From contig JAJFFE010000041.1 of NCBI GenBank assembly GCA_021776775.1, forward strand, positions 1-52,450: a stretch of 52,450 nucleotides of DNA. Reading direction: 5' to 3'. Shown here piece by piece: positions 25,355 to 33,695 of this stretch (positions are counted from its first letter, which is position 1; every line of letters begins with the position of its first letter). The translations under genes and the position numbers were made by a program. This DNA comes from Planctomycetota bacterium. GTDB taxonomy: Bacteria > Planctomycetota > UBA8108 > UBA1146 > JAJFFE01. The notes under the pieces are model-generated. The model did no database searches, was not told the DNA's origin, and saw nothing but the letters and a program-made list of their open reading frames with translations.

Positions 25355-25458
25355 TGATCCCACGGAGTTTTCCACAAGTCGCTCTTCCGCTCACCCGTCC
25401 ACAGCCTGCTGGCGCGAGATCGAATCGATGTTCCGGCGCCGGCCACGCCTGAGTCGAG

Positions 25459-26745
25459 CTAAGGACAGCCGCCGAACGTCGCGCAGCCCAGCGCGTCCTC
25501 GGTAGGGTCTGCGCCACACGCATCGAACGGTACCGGTGGTGCGACGCCACCTGAGAACGAGAACGAGAGCACGCTGACGGCGTCGTCGATGCCGATCGCT
25601 CCGTCGTCGTTGGTGTCCGCGGAGTCGTCGCACGTAGGCGCAGTTCCTCCCGCGAACAGGAACGTGAGCAGTCCGACGGCATCCGAAAGATCGATCAGGC
25701 CGTCGGTGTTGAAGTCTCCTCGACGGAACGCACCGGTCGGAATCACGTCGCCGTCCACGGTGATACTGCCGGGCTCGAAAACTGGGATGCGGGTCTCTCC
25801 CGCTACCGTGATCACCGAGGCCAGCGGAGGAGCCCCCAGATCGTGGCTGAAGGTCAGAGGCGTATCACTCGCCGGGGAAGCCCCGGCCGAGACCTGATAC
25901 TCGAACCGCGCGAGAACCACGCCGTCGCCCGCCGGGAGCTGCTCGAACGGTGAAGAGAGACTGAACAACGCGGCGCACGTCCCCCCAGAGCCTCCGACCG
26001 GGCTGACGTTGACGAAGGAATAGTCGGGTCCGTCGCCATCGTTGAGCGCGTGCACGACGTCGCCGAAGACGATGGATTGCAGAGTCGCAATGTTGTCGTC
26101 GTGAGCTACTCCGATCGCGAAGCCGTCGATGTCGATCAAACTATCCAGCTCGACCAACGCCTCGACACAGTCCGACGGAGCGCCGACGAAGTCGTCGATT
26201 CCGAGAACCAAGTTCGGGACGGTTCCGACGTCGATCGTTCCATGCACCAGAGTCGGCAGGATCGACGTGGTGCCGAACGAGATCGACACGGCTGGACTGC
26301 CGAGCACGTCGTCGCAGAGCGTGATTTCGGCCAGTCCCTCTTGCACTAATGTGTACGTCGCTATGTTGAGTTCGTGGGCCGGCCCCGGCTCGAGCGCTGT
26401 CGCGCCCAGAAAATCCGTCACCACGGCCGACGAGAATCCGGTTGGGTAGAAGCTGGTCTGACTGAAGCTGGGGTCGAGGGCGAGCACCGACCCCCCGATG
26501 GTCGCGTCTTCCAACGTTACCGCGGCGGGATCGTGGCACACGGCGACCGACCAGCCGGTGAACGCCTGACTTGCGGATGAGTCCAGCAGTATTGTGACAT
26601 CTTCCTGGCTCCCAACGATGCCGCCCGCCGAAGACGCGCTGAGCATCAAGTTGGGATCTTGAGCTTGGCTGTCGAGCGAGAACGTGGCGAGACAAACGAC
26701 GACGGCGAGAACGAGGCGGATCGGCATGGCTTTCGACTCTCTCAT
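25459..26745 (-). CDS. Secreted cohesin-like protein with a C-terminal dockerin-like module
   Basis: 428 aa from ATG 26745, which overlaps the upstream TGA as ATGA; a second Met at codon 7 directly starts the signal peptide (MPIRLVLAVVVCLATFSLDS). Two similar beta-rich domains follow, about residues 30-155 and 160-330, each with a 'V.I..DSS/L....GF/WS.AV.HD' pattern and a late strand (VVLARFEYQVSAG), the layout of cohesin-like folds. The end (about 345-428) is a duplicated calcium-loop module, RRGDFNTDGLIDLSDAVG and ADTNDDGAIGIDDAV, and the CGADPTEDALGC tail. A protein with both cohesin-like and dockerin-like parts could build extracellular assemblies. The cohesin call is by shape only. Confidence 0.8.
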   Translation of the reverse strand: MRESKAMPIRLVLAVVVCLATFSLDSQAQDPNLMLSASSAGGIVGSQEDVTILLDSSASQAFTGWSVAVCHDPAAVTLEDATIGGSVLALDPSFSQTSFYPTGFSSAVVTDFLGATALEPGPAHELNIATYTLVQEGLAEITLCDDVLGSPAVSISFGTTSILPTLVHGTIDVGTVPNLVLGIDDFVGAPSDCVEALVELDSLIDIDGFAIGVAHDDNIATLQSIVFGDVVHALNDGDGPDYSFVNVSPVGGSGGTCAALFSLSSPFEQLPAGDGVVLARFEYQVSAGASPASDTPLTFSHDLGAPPLASVITVAGETRIPVFEPGSITVDGDVIPTGAFRRGDFNTDGLIDLSDAVGLLTFLFAGGTAPTCDDSADTNDDGAIGIDDAVSVLSFSFSGGVAPPVPFDACGADPTEDALGCATFGGCP

Positions 26746-27635
26746 GGCAGGGTGATATCACACACGAAGGGGTCGTCGTCGGTCGGATCGACGCCCGCCT
26801 GGGGGAAGGGCGGAGGAATGGTCGCTTCGTCGGCCAGCGCAAGGGCGAGACGGTTTACGTCGGCTACGTCTACCGACCCGTTGTCATTGATGTCCAGCAC
26901 GTCCAAGCATTCCGGATCACCGACGCCTTCGATGACGTAGTCGATCAACGCGTCGAGGTCGACGTCGCTGACCGTGCCATCGCCGTCGAGGTCGCCGCGA
27001 ATGAACATCAACTCGATCGGGTCGACCGAGCACGGCAGACCCGGGCAGTTGTCGCTGCCCGGGCTCGGTGAAAGAAGTTCGCCGGTGAAGGAGCCGCCGT
27101 CAGGGGCCCGACCGAACGAGACGTCGGCGGCGAGAAGATCGATATCGAGATCGAGCAGATCCGACCCGCCGTTGAAAACGAACGTGACGGGACCGGATGC
27201 TGGCGGCACGAAGCTCGCCTGGTTCCCGTTGTCGCCGGCCAGGTCACCGTTCATGAAGATGATGAAGTATCCACCGGCCTCGATGATCGCCCCGGTGTCG
27301 CACGGGATCTCCCACTTTGTCGTGTCGCCCAAATCGTCCGACAGCGTTACACCGCCGAGATCAATGTCCTCGGACGAGCTGTTGTAGAGTTCGAGCCAGG
27401 GAAAGAACTCGCCGTTCGGATCGGGCAGCGTCGATTCGTTGAAGATCATCACTTCGTTGATGAACAGTTCGCCCAACAGCTCGGAGACCTCGAATCCTGG
27501 GCAATCGTCGAACGGCAATGCAGCCGCAAGCGCACCCACCCTCGGACCGTCCCGAAGGTTCGAATCCTTGCAGCTAGTCGTCGCCGCGGCGGCGACTACT
27601 GTCAGCGCGACGAGGATTGTCGAGAGCTTCGACAT
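26742..27635 (-). CDS. Lamin-tail-domain lipoprotein or exported protein with dockerin-like loops
   Basis: 297 aa. The signal sequence (STILVALTVVAAAATTSC) ends at a Cys, suggesting a lipoprotein with an imperfect lipobox. A lamin-tail domain covers about residues 55-195: FINEVMIFNESTLPDPNGEF, WLELYNSSSEDIDLGGVTLS, GGYFIIFMNGD and SFGRAPDG are typical. Two calcium loops follow at about 213-265 (RGDLDGDGTVSDVDLDALID, DINDNGSVDVADVNRLAL), as in dockerins. The stop codon overlaps the start of the cohesin-like gene, so the two are made together. Lamin-tail domains in bacteria are found on secreted and surface proteins, often as binding modules. Confidence 0.83.
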   Translation of the reverse strand: MSKLSTILVALTVVAAAATTSCKDSNLRDGPRVGALAAALPFDDCPGFEVSELLGELFINEVMIFNESTLPDPNGEFFPWLELYNSSSEDIDLGGVTLSDDLGDTTKWEIPCDTGAIIEAGGYFIIFMNGDLAGDNGNQASFVPPASGPVTFVFNGGSDLLDLDIDLLAADVSFGRAPDGGSFTGELLSPSPGSDNCPGLPCSVDPIELMFIRGDLDGDGTVSDVDLDALIDYVIEGVGDPECLDVLDINDNGSVDVADVNRLALALADEATIPPPFPQAGVDPTDDDPFVCDITLP

Positions 27636-27674
27636 GAAACAAGTCCTTTCGGTCCGCGGTGCGGATCGGGTGCG

Positions 27675-29225
27675 TTACTTCGGTGTTTCTCTCGCTGCCT
27701 TACGAATGTCGCGTTCAGCTTCGAGCTGTTTCAGCACGGATCGGTAGCGGGGTTCGTCTGGACTGCGTCCTCTTGCCTTTTGGTACTGCGCAATAGCCAA
27801 CTCCAAGTCGCCCTTTTCGTAGGCGACCTCTCCCAGTCCCGCGAAGCCGTCGGCGGCAGTGTCGTCGAGCGCGCTCGCCTTGGTGTACGCCTCGAACGCA
27901 TGGTCGAGTTCCTTGCGGTCGAGTCGTCGATCTCCGACGGTCAGATGGATGGTGCCTTCGTCGGGACGTCGAGCTCTCGCACGATCGAGCGAAGCGAGTG
28001 CCTGCGGTTCGTCGCCCGTGTCGAGGAGCAAGTACCCGAGTTGCGTTTGTGCTTCGAAGAAGATGTCCGATTCTTGAGGTACCGCCTCGAGCCAACGGCG
28101 AGCTTCGGCGACCCGCTTGGCTTCTTTGAACAGGTACCCGATATCGAAGCATTCGTTCGCGTCGACACCTTCGGTCGAGCCGCCTCGCGCCTCGGAGAAC
28201 CAGTGCGCGGCACGACCTGGGAACCGCATCGCCCGATAGATGTCCCCGAGCACGGCGTAGGTGTCGGAGTCTGCTTTGCCGATGTGAACGATCAACTCGA
28301 ACTGATCGGCCGCTTTGCGATACTCCTCGGTGCTGACGTAGCATTGACCGAGCTGTGCCAGGTATTCGTGGTCGAGGGGGTCGTCGCCCAGTATCGCGCG
28401 GAAGAGCGCAATGGCCTCGTCGAAGCGTCCGCACTCGAGCGCGATCACCGCCGCGTACCGTCGGATTTCCTTGTTCGACGGGTCCTCGAGAAAGGCGTCG
28501 GTCAGCGCAACTCGAGCGACCTCGAAGTGATTCAGGTACGAGCTGTGTCCGAGCGCGCGCGTCTTGTTGGCCACTTCGTAGTGAGATTGGGCGACGAGGA
28601 AGAGAACGCTTCCGCTTCGGTATCCGTCGCGCAACTCCTTTTCGAAGATGGCGATGGACCGTTCGAACTGCTGATCTTGGAAGTACGCCAAGCCTAAGTT
28701 CTGACGGGCAAAGCGGTGTGTCGGGTCGAGCTCGTGCGCCTTTGCGCACTGTTCGATGGCGTCGGAGACGTCTCCGTTGTTGACGTGAACCGCACCGAGT
28801 ACAGCGCGCAACGAAGCCTCCTGGGCCGGTTCAAGTGCCGGCATGAGGAGATCTTCCTCGTCGTCGAGTTGCTTCGCATCGATGACGAGGGTCCCGGCTT
28901 CCGCCAAGATCGAATGAGCGCTCGACATCGCGGCGGCGTAGTCCTTCACGGCGAAGAGCCGCAGCGACTCTTGGATAGACGCAAAGCGGTCACGCTTTGC
29001 GCGAAGGGCGACACCTTCGCGATCGAGCGCGCGCTTCTCGCGGTCGAGCTGGGCGAGATCATTCTCGGATTGATCGAGCGTTTTCTGCGCGGACTGCTTT
29101 TCCTTCTTGGCCTTGGCGATGTCGTCTTCCATGTGGGTCGGGACCGACTTGCACGCGGGAACGATCGAGAGGAGCGACACCATCATGGCGACGATTGCTA
29201 CGTGGGGCCGAGGGAAGCGAGTCAT
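27675..29225 (-). CDS. TPR-repeat lipoprotein of the TonB/TtpC cluster
   Basis: 516 aa from ATG 29225, which overlaps the tonB stop codon as ATGA; longer upstream starts would lie in tonB out of frame. The signal sequence ends in SIVPAC, so Cys is probably lipidated. Residues 35-75 form a charged coiled coil (KAKKEKQSAQKTLDQSENDL). About ten TPR-like helix pairs follow to the end (VHVNNGDVSDAIEQCAKAHE, RFARQNLGLAYFQDQQFERS, GFAGLGEVAYEKGDLELAIA). A TPR protein is encoded at this place in the TtpC-type TonB2 operons of vibrios, where it is needed for transport. Here it likely serves as a periplasmic scaffold. Confidence 0.87.
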   Translation of the reverse strand: MTRFPRPHVAIVAMMVSLLSIVPACKSVPTHMEDDIAKAKKEKQSAQKTLDQSENDLAQLDREKRALDREGVALRAKRDRFASIQESLRLFAVKDYAAAMSSAHSILAEAGTLVIDAKQLDDEEDLLMPALEPAQEASLRAVLGAVHVNNGDVSDAIEQCAKAHELDPTHRFARQNLGLAYFQDQQFERSIAIFEKELRDGYRSGSVLFLVAQSHYEVANKTRALGHSSYLNHFEVARVALTDAFLEDPSNKEIRRYAAVIALECGRFDEAIALFRAILGDDPLDHEYLAQLGQCYVSTEEYRKAADQFELIVHIGKADSDTYAVLGDIYRAMRFPGRAAHWFSEARGGSTEGVDANECFDIGYLFKEAKRVAEARRWLEAVPQESDIFFEAQTQLGYLLLDTGDEPQALASLDRARARRPDEGTIHLTVGDRRLDRKELDHAFEAYTKASALDDTAADGFAGLGEVAYEKGDLELAIAQYQKARGRSPDEPRYRSVLKQLEAERDIRKAARETPK

Positions 29226-30058
29226 CGGATGGCGTCCTTTAGCTTGAAGTTGTAGACGAATGACGTCCATTCGGAGATGGGTCGACCTTCGCTGTCCTTT
29301 GCGGGGGCGAAGATCCATTCGTCGAGCACACTGGTGATGGCGTCCTCGAAGTAACCCGGCGGATTGGCGTGTTCGATCTCGAAGTCTTCGACTCTTCCGT
29401 CTTGCCCCACCAAGATCTGCAGTCGGACTGAGCCCGGGACGTTGTTCTGTTTCGCCTTCTTTGGGTAGTTGGGCTTCTTGGCGTACTTGATCTTGGCCGC
29501 GGTCGCCTTGCCGCCCGTACGCGTTCGCTCGGTGCGCTTCGTGGCGTATCGATCTCGCTTCGCCTGCAGGTCCTGCTTCTCGTAGAGTTCCCACTCTTTG
29601 ACGTCGGCGTCGACGACGTCGCCGCCGAAGTCTTGGGCGAAGGTCAAACCGGTACCGAGGCCGGGGCCCGCGCCGAGACTGATCGCGCCGATACTCCCGC
29701 TACCCGCGAAGGTCCGTAGCGAAACGTTGATCGCGGGCCGTCGTATCTGTTTGCTCACGGTGCGGCGGGGCGACTGTCGACTGGTCTTCTTGCGCTGTGG
29801 TCTCGGCTTCCTTGCCACTTCCTTCTCTGTCGACTTCTTCTGTGGCCGCGAAGGCTCTTTCATAGATTTGGGTTTGAGCTTGAGACTGAATGTCGGCGGC
29901 AACGTGATCTTGTCCCGTTCCGAGTTGACCGGTTGGATCCACGCCAGGAACAGCATGATGGCCGCCATGAATCCGACTCCACCCACGAAAGCCAACACGG
30001 CAGAGTGGCGTTCGAAGGCTGGAGGTTTGTTGGGGGCCGCGTGTTTCTGTGTGGTCAT
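29222..30058 (-). CDS. tonB: TonB-family energy transducer
   Basis: 278 aa. I start at ATG 30058 (MTTQKHAAPNKPPAFER), since the upstream frame runs into exbD. One membrane helix at about residues 19-41 (AVLAFVGGVGFMAAIMLFLA) follows a short cytoplasmic tail, as in TonB. The periplasmic spacer (about 55-110) is Lys/Arg/Pro-rich, not the usual Glu-Pro/Lys-Pro repeat. A Gly-rich stretch (GAISLGAGPGLGTGLTFAQD) is unusual. The TonB C-terminal domain spans about 195-278, with PNYPKKAKQNNVPGSVRLQI, GQDGRVEDFEIEHANPPGYF and a final AITSVLDEWIFAP helix-strand. It would transmit proton-motive force from ExbBD to an outer-membrane receptor, most simply the one at 34398. Confidence 0.9.
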   Translation of the reverse strand: MTTQKHAAPNKPPAFERHSAVLAFVGGVGFMAAIMLFLAWIQPVNSERDKITLPPTFSLKLKPKSMKEPSRPQKKSTEKEVARKPRPQRKKTSRQSPRRTVSKQIRRPAINVSLRTFAGSGSIGAISLGAGPGLGTGLTFAQDFGGDVVDADVKEWELYEKQDLQAKRDRYATKRTERTRTGGKATAAKIKYAKKPNYPKKAKQNNVPGSVRLQILVGQDGRVEDFEIEHANPPGYFEDAITSVLDEWIFAPAKDSEGRPISEWTSFVYNFKLKDAIR

Positions 30059-30068
30059 GGGTCTTCGC

Positions 30069-30479
30069 CTAACCCTCACCCGAGCGTGTTGAAAAACTGA
30101 CGTCTTCGATGCCGGCGAGTTTGCACTCGTCGATGACGCGCGTGAACAAGATGGCCCGGACCTGCTCATCCGCGACCACGATGCACGGCGCCTTCGGTGT
30201 CTTCAGACGCATCTGCGCAACGGTCGGCCGAACGCTCGACAGATCGATGCGCTTGCCGTTCATGTGCACCGTTCCAGCCGCGGAAATGCCAATCAGGATC
30301 AGGTCTCCTGACTGCGCTTCACCGCTTGCGGCCTCGGGCCGCTTCACTTCGATTCCCGTTTCTTTGATGAAGTTGGTGTTTACGAGGAAGAAGATCAGCA
30401 GGAGGAACGTCATGTCGATCAGCGGGGCCATGTCGACCGCAGCTTCTTCGAGCGCCGTCCGTCTTCTCGTCTTCAGCAT
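30069..30479 (-). CDS. exbD: ExbD-family biopolymer transport protein
   Basis: 136 aa from ATG 30479, one base after the exbB stop codon. A basic N-terminus is followed by a single helix with the essential membrane aspartate in DMAPLIDMTFLLLIFFLVN (about residues 17-35). The periplasmic domain (about 55-136) has the ExbD/TolR beta-alpha pattern (ILIGISAAGTVHMNGKRID, APCIVVADEQVRAILFTRVI). ExbD forms the proton-conducting stator with ExbB. Length is normal. Confidence 0.92.
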   Translation of the reverse strand: MLKTRRRTALEEAAVDMAPLIDMTFLLLIFFLVNTNFIKETGIEVKRPEAASGEAQSGDLILIGISAAGTVHMNGKRIDLSSVRPTVAQMRLKTPKAPCIVVADEQVRAILFTRVIDECKLAGIEDVSFSTRSGEG

Positions 30480-30480
30480 T

Positions 30481-31194
30481 TCAACTGCTCGCAATCTGGG
30501 GGGTGGGGTTGGAACGCAGTCCTACGGATCTCAGTCGCATCGACGCGAGTCGGATCTCTTCCTGCAGGACGAGACCGCGGCGCGAGAGGAATCCCATGCT
30601 GAGGACCCCGGGCAGTGAAACGACGAGTCCGACGTTGGTCGCGATCAGCGCGATCGAGATTCCGCTCGACAACGCTTTCGGGTCCGACGTCGAGGCAATC
30701 ATCATGGCCGCGAACGTCGCGATCATTCCGGTAACGGTTCCCATGAGTCCCATGAGCGGAGCCGCCTTCGCAAAAGTCGAGAGCAGGCGCATTCCCTTCT
30801 CGATCGCCAACTCTTCTTCCAACGCGGCTTGTTCGAGTTCGAGTTCGAGGTAGGTCGCGCTCGCGGGAGTCGTATCGGTGGCCAAGAACCGTTCTAGGAA
30901 CCGTGCGTACGGTGTTCGGTAACCGGTGCACGCGACCGCCAGGCCGGTACGGTGGTCCAGGCTCGGTGTCTCGAGGAACCGATCGAACGCGTGCTGGAGC
31001 CTCTCTCGATTCCGCGACAACGTGCGTCGAAGCGGCGGCCACAAGAGCACCAAGAACAGCCGGGGGTCGTAGAGGTAGAGCAGGCGATTGGTGACCAACA
31101 CACCGATGCCGAGGCAAGTCAGCAACAGCGGTAGCATGATTGGAAGCGTGCCCTCGACCAGTAGCGAAAGTAGTCGTTCTAGAATGGGAGGCAT
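30481..31194 (-). CDS. exbB: ExbB/TolQ-family proton channel
   Basis: 237 aa. Three membrane helices at about residues 14-38 (LPIMLPLLLTCLGIGVLVTN), 145-168 (PLMGLMGTVTGMIATFAAMM) and 178-203 (GISIALIATNVGLVVSLPGV) match ExbB/TolQ/MotA. The PLMGLMGTVTGM motif is diagnostic. The ATG overlaps the TAA of the preceding ttpC-like gene by one base (TAATG). A cluster with two proton-channel subunits, this one and the larger TtpC-like one, is the hallmark of the TtpC type of TonB system. Confidence 0.92.
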   Translation of the reverse strand: MPPILERLLSLLVEGTLPIMLPLLLTCLGIGVLVTNRLLYLYDPRLFLVLLWPPLRRTLSRNRERLQHAFDRFLETPSLDHRTGLAVACTGYRTPYARFLERFLATDTTPASATYLELELEQAALEEELAIEKGMRLLSTFAKAAPLMGLMGTVTGMIATFAAMMIASTSDPKALSSGISIALIATNVGLVVSLPGVLSMGFLSRRGLVLQEEIRLASMRLRSVGLRSNPTPQIASS

Positions 31195-32834
31195 TAGCTC
31201 CCCACTTCCACGCCACCCTCTTCGGCGCGAGGTCGCGCCTTGAGACGGTCGGCGATGGCGTCTGGCACCGTGTCCATTCGAAGCTGGGTCAGATTGGCGT
31301 CTTCGGCGTTCAAGGCTCGTTCGGGCTCAGCCTCGTCATCGGACTCGTGCAGTTCGGAGTCTTCCTCGGTGACCTGCACCGCTCGGGCGCGTTCGCCTTC
31401 GTGATGCTTGAGGATGGCGAGTACTGATGACATTGCGCCAGTTTCGAGTCTGCCCAACGCGCTGTCTGCCACCGCGCCCAGCACTCCGCGACACAAGAGA
31501 CACGGAATAGCGAGGTACAACCCCCCTTGAGTGGTGATCAGTGCTTCGGAGATACCCCCCGCCATGAACCGCGGGTCGCTGGTACCGAAGATCGTTACCA
31601 TTTTGAAGGTCGTGATCATCCCAGTGACGGTTCCGAGCAACCCCATCAACGGCGCGACGGCCGCACAAAGCGCGATGAAGGCAAGGCGTTTTTGGAACGA
31701 CGGGATCTCGTGGAGTAGCGCCTCTTGGACCGCGTCTTCCATGACGGAACGATCCTGATTGCGGTGAACGAGCGCGGCGTGGAAGACCCGTCCGACGGCG
31801 CCGCCGGAGTGTGCCGCGCGCGACTCCGCTTCCTCGATCTTTCCAGCTTCAACCAGGTCGAGCAGCTTGCGAATGCGAGACTGAATCCCGCGCGTGCGAA
31901 GCGTCAACATGACCGCGCGTTCAATGATGATCAAGAAGGCGAGGACCGCGACGATGAGGAGCGGCCACATGAACTTGCCGCCCTTTTCGAACCACGTCGT
32001 GACGTTGTCCGCTGCTTGCAGGCTTGCCAACCCGGCCCCACCGGTGACGTCGAACGGAATCGTCGAAGCGTTCCCGGGGTCGCCGACCATTGCCGCGATC
32101 GAAGTCATTTGCGCGGGCGTGAGCCCGGCGGCCCGGCCGACCATCTGTCCCCGGGTCTCTTCGTCGGCGTGGACGAAGCCTGCCTCACCCGTGCCAGCGT
32201 GGTGGTAGAACCCGCCGATCAATCCGAGTCGCAGGATCTGCGCCGGCTCGATTCGACCGTTCTCGAAAGTTAGCTGGATCGGCCCCTCGAACGTTCTCGC
32301 TGTCGCGGCAACTCGAACGATACGGGCGTATGCATCGAGCAATGTCTCGATCTTCGCTTCGAGGTCTGACGGAACTTCGGTGGGGGCCGTACCTATCGGT
32401 TCGATCGTCTCGAGCAGCTTCGGAAACTCTTGGTGTACCACGGACTCACGAAACCGAGAGGCGAGATCCACCGATTGCGTTCGGAGCTCACTCCACAGTG
32501 CATCGATCTGGTTGGCCTGGCTGCGGGTTTCGCGTTCCGCGTCCTGAGCCTTGCCGGTCACGTCGAAGTCGTCGTCGATCAATTTCTCGAGCGTTTGTCG
32601 GAGCTCCGCTTCTTCTTCGGCCAGGGCGACCGCGGAGGTGTTCGCCAGCAAGATCTTATCGTCGAGTTCTTTTGCCTCGGCTTCGATGCGGGCCCGAATC
32701 GTTTCGAGTTCCGCCTCGGCGCTCTCGACCGCCTTCTGATAGGCGCGTGTCGAAGCGTCGTTCGTCGTGGTCTGGGTTTGGGCGCCGATCGGCGTCGAAA
32801 CGAGCAACGCGAAGATCATAGTTCGTACGAACAT
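31194..32834 (-). CDS. TtpC-like MotA/TolQ/ExbB proton-channel protein with a DUF3450-like coiled-coil N-terminus
   Basis: 546 aa. Signal peptide at residues 1-18 (MIFALLVSTPIGAQ). A long coiled coil with a DUF3450-like periplasmic region covers about 25-260, ending near FVHADEETRGQMVGRAAGL. The channel domain begins with a helix at about 290-312 (FMWPLLIVAVLAFLIIIERA) and contains APLMGLLGTVTGMITTFKMV and ISEALITTQGGLYLAIPCLL. This large N-terminal extension with a signal peptide distinguishes TtpC (described in the TonB2 system of Vibrio) from ordinary ExbB. A polar C-terminal tail follows. The gene is 2 nt downstream of the DUF3450 gene and overlaps exbB. Confidence 0.9.
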   Translation of the reverse strand: MFVRTMIFALLVSTPIGAQTQTTTNDASTRAYQKAVESAEAELETIRARIEAEAKELDDKILLANTSAVALAEEEAELRQTLEKLIDDDFDVTGKAQDAERETRSQANQIDALWSELRTQSVDLASRFRESVVHQEFPKLLETIEPIGTAPTEVPSDLEAKIETLLDAYARIVRVAATARTFEGPIQLTFENGRIEPAQILRLGLIGGFYHHAGTGEAGFVHADEETRGQMVGRAAGLTPAQMTSIAAMVGDPGNASTIPFDVTGGAGLASLQAADNVTTWFEKGGKFMWPLLIVAVLAFLIIIERAVMLTLRTRGIQSRIRKLLDLVEAGKIEEAESRAAHSGGAVGRVFHAALVHRNQDRSVMEDAVQEALLHEIPSFQKRLAFIALCAAVAPLMGLLGTVTGMITTFKMVTIFGTSDPRFMAGGISEALITTQGGLYLAIPCLLCRGVLGAVADSALGRLETGAMSSVLAILKHHEGERARAVQVTEEDSELHESDDEAEPERALNAEDANLTQLRMDTVPDAIADRLKARPRAEEGGVEVGS

Positions 32835-32836
32835 GA

Positions 32837-33682
32837 CTACTCCCCTTCCGAGTAAACGGGAAGAAACGGAAGGAAGAGGTCGACTAGGGCCGGAGTACGA
32901 CGACGCTTGAGAATCTCGATTGCGCGGACGTAGCCGTTCTTGGCTTCCGGGTTCTCGGCAACCGCCGCGAGACCTTGCTCGAGGCTTTGTCCCGGCCCGG
33001 CGTAGCCGATCAGGGATCCGTCTTCGTTCGAGAAGATCACGGCCAGCATGCCGACGTGAACCAACTCGACCTTGATCGTCTCACCGTCGTGGACTAGCTC
33101 GGTACCGCTTCGCTCGACCAACCTCCCCAAGGACTCCAGGTCTTTCTGAAGTCGACCGACGCTGCCGAGTCCCGCCACGGCCGCCGTCGCTTTGTCGGAA
33201 AGGCTGGCGAGGGCGTGATCGATGATTGCGGTGCGTTGTTCCTTGTGCCAAGGGATGCCGCTGTCGATCACCGCTTTCATCGTCTCGAGGTGAGAAACGA
33301 ACAGAGCTTTGAACCTCTCGGTGTCGGACTCGAGCTTCGTACGCTTGTCGAGTTGCTCCTGAAGTTTGGTCTGCGAGGCGGTCAGCGCGGCTCGCTTCTT
33401 GGAGACTTCCTTCTGGAGCAATTCCACCGTGCGGGTGCGGGCTCGCGTTTCGCTCTCGAGCTCGCGAAGCCGACGACTTCGTGAATCCTGCGCCTTGCGA
33501 GCGACCTCTAGATCGGTACGAATCTGCTCTTGGATCCGCTGTAGCTCAGCCTTGGCCAGCGCTGCGGAGGACCGCGTTGCGGAGTCATCCGCGCGCACAT
33601 TGCGTGAGCTGCTCAACGAGGGCGTTGCGATGGAGATTGCCAGGGCTAGGCCGACAAGCCGTAGGTGCCATCTTCTAGACAT
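32837..33682 (-). CDS. DUF3450-family periplasmic protein
   Basis: 281 aa. Signal peptide at about residues 1-31, cleaved near VRADD. A coiled coil runs over about 40-130 (ARTRTVELLQKEVSKKRAAL), followed by a compact domain containing GIPWHKEQR, VGRLQKDLESLGRLVERSGT and VHVGMLAVIFSNEDGSLIGY, all typical of DUF3450. In proteobacteria this family is encoded at the head of ttpC-exbB-exbD-tonB-TPR operons, exactly as here. Its homology to the N-terminus of the TtpC-like neighbour suggests that they pair through their coiled coils in the periplasm. Confidence 0.9.
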   Translation of the reverse strand: MSRRWHLRLVGLALAISIATPSLSSSRNVRADDSATRSSAALAKAELQRIQEQIRTDLEVARKAQDSRSRRLRELESETRARTRTVELLQKEVSKKRAALTASQTKLQEQLDKRTKLESDTERFKALFVSHLETMKAVIDSGIPWHKEQRTAIIDHALASLSDKATAAVAGLGSVGRLQKDLESLGRLVERSGTELVHDGETIKVELVHVGMLAVIFSNEDGSLIGYAGPGQSLEQGLAAVAENPEAKNGYVRAIEILKRRRTPALVDLFLPFLPVYSEGE

Positions 33683-33695
33683 TGTGTTCCCTTCG

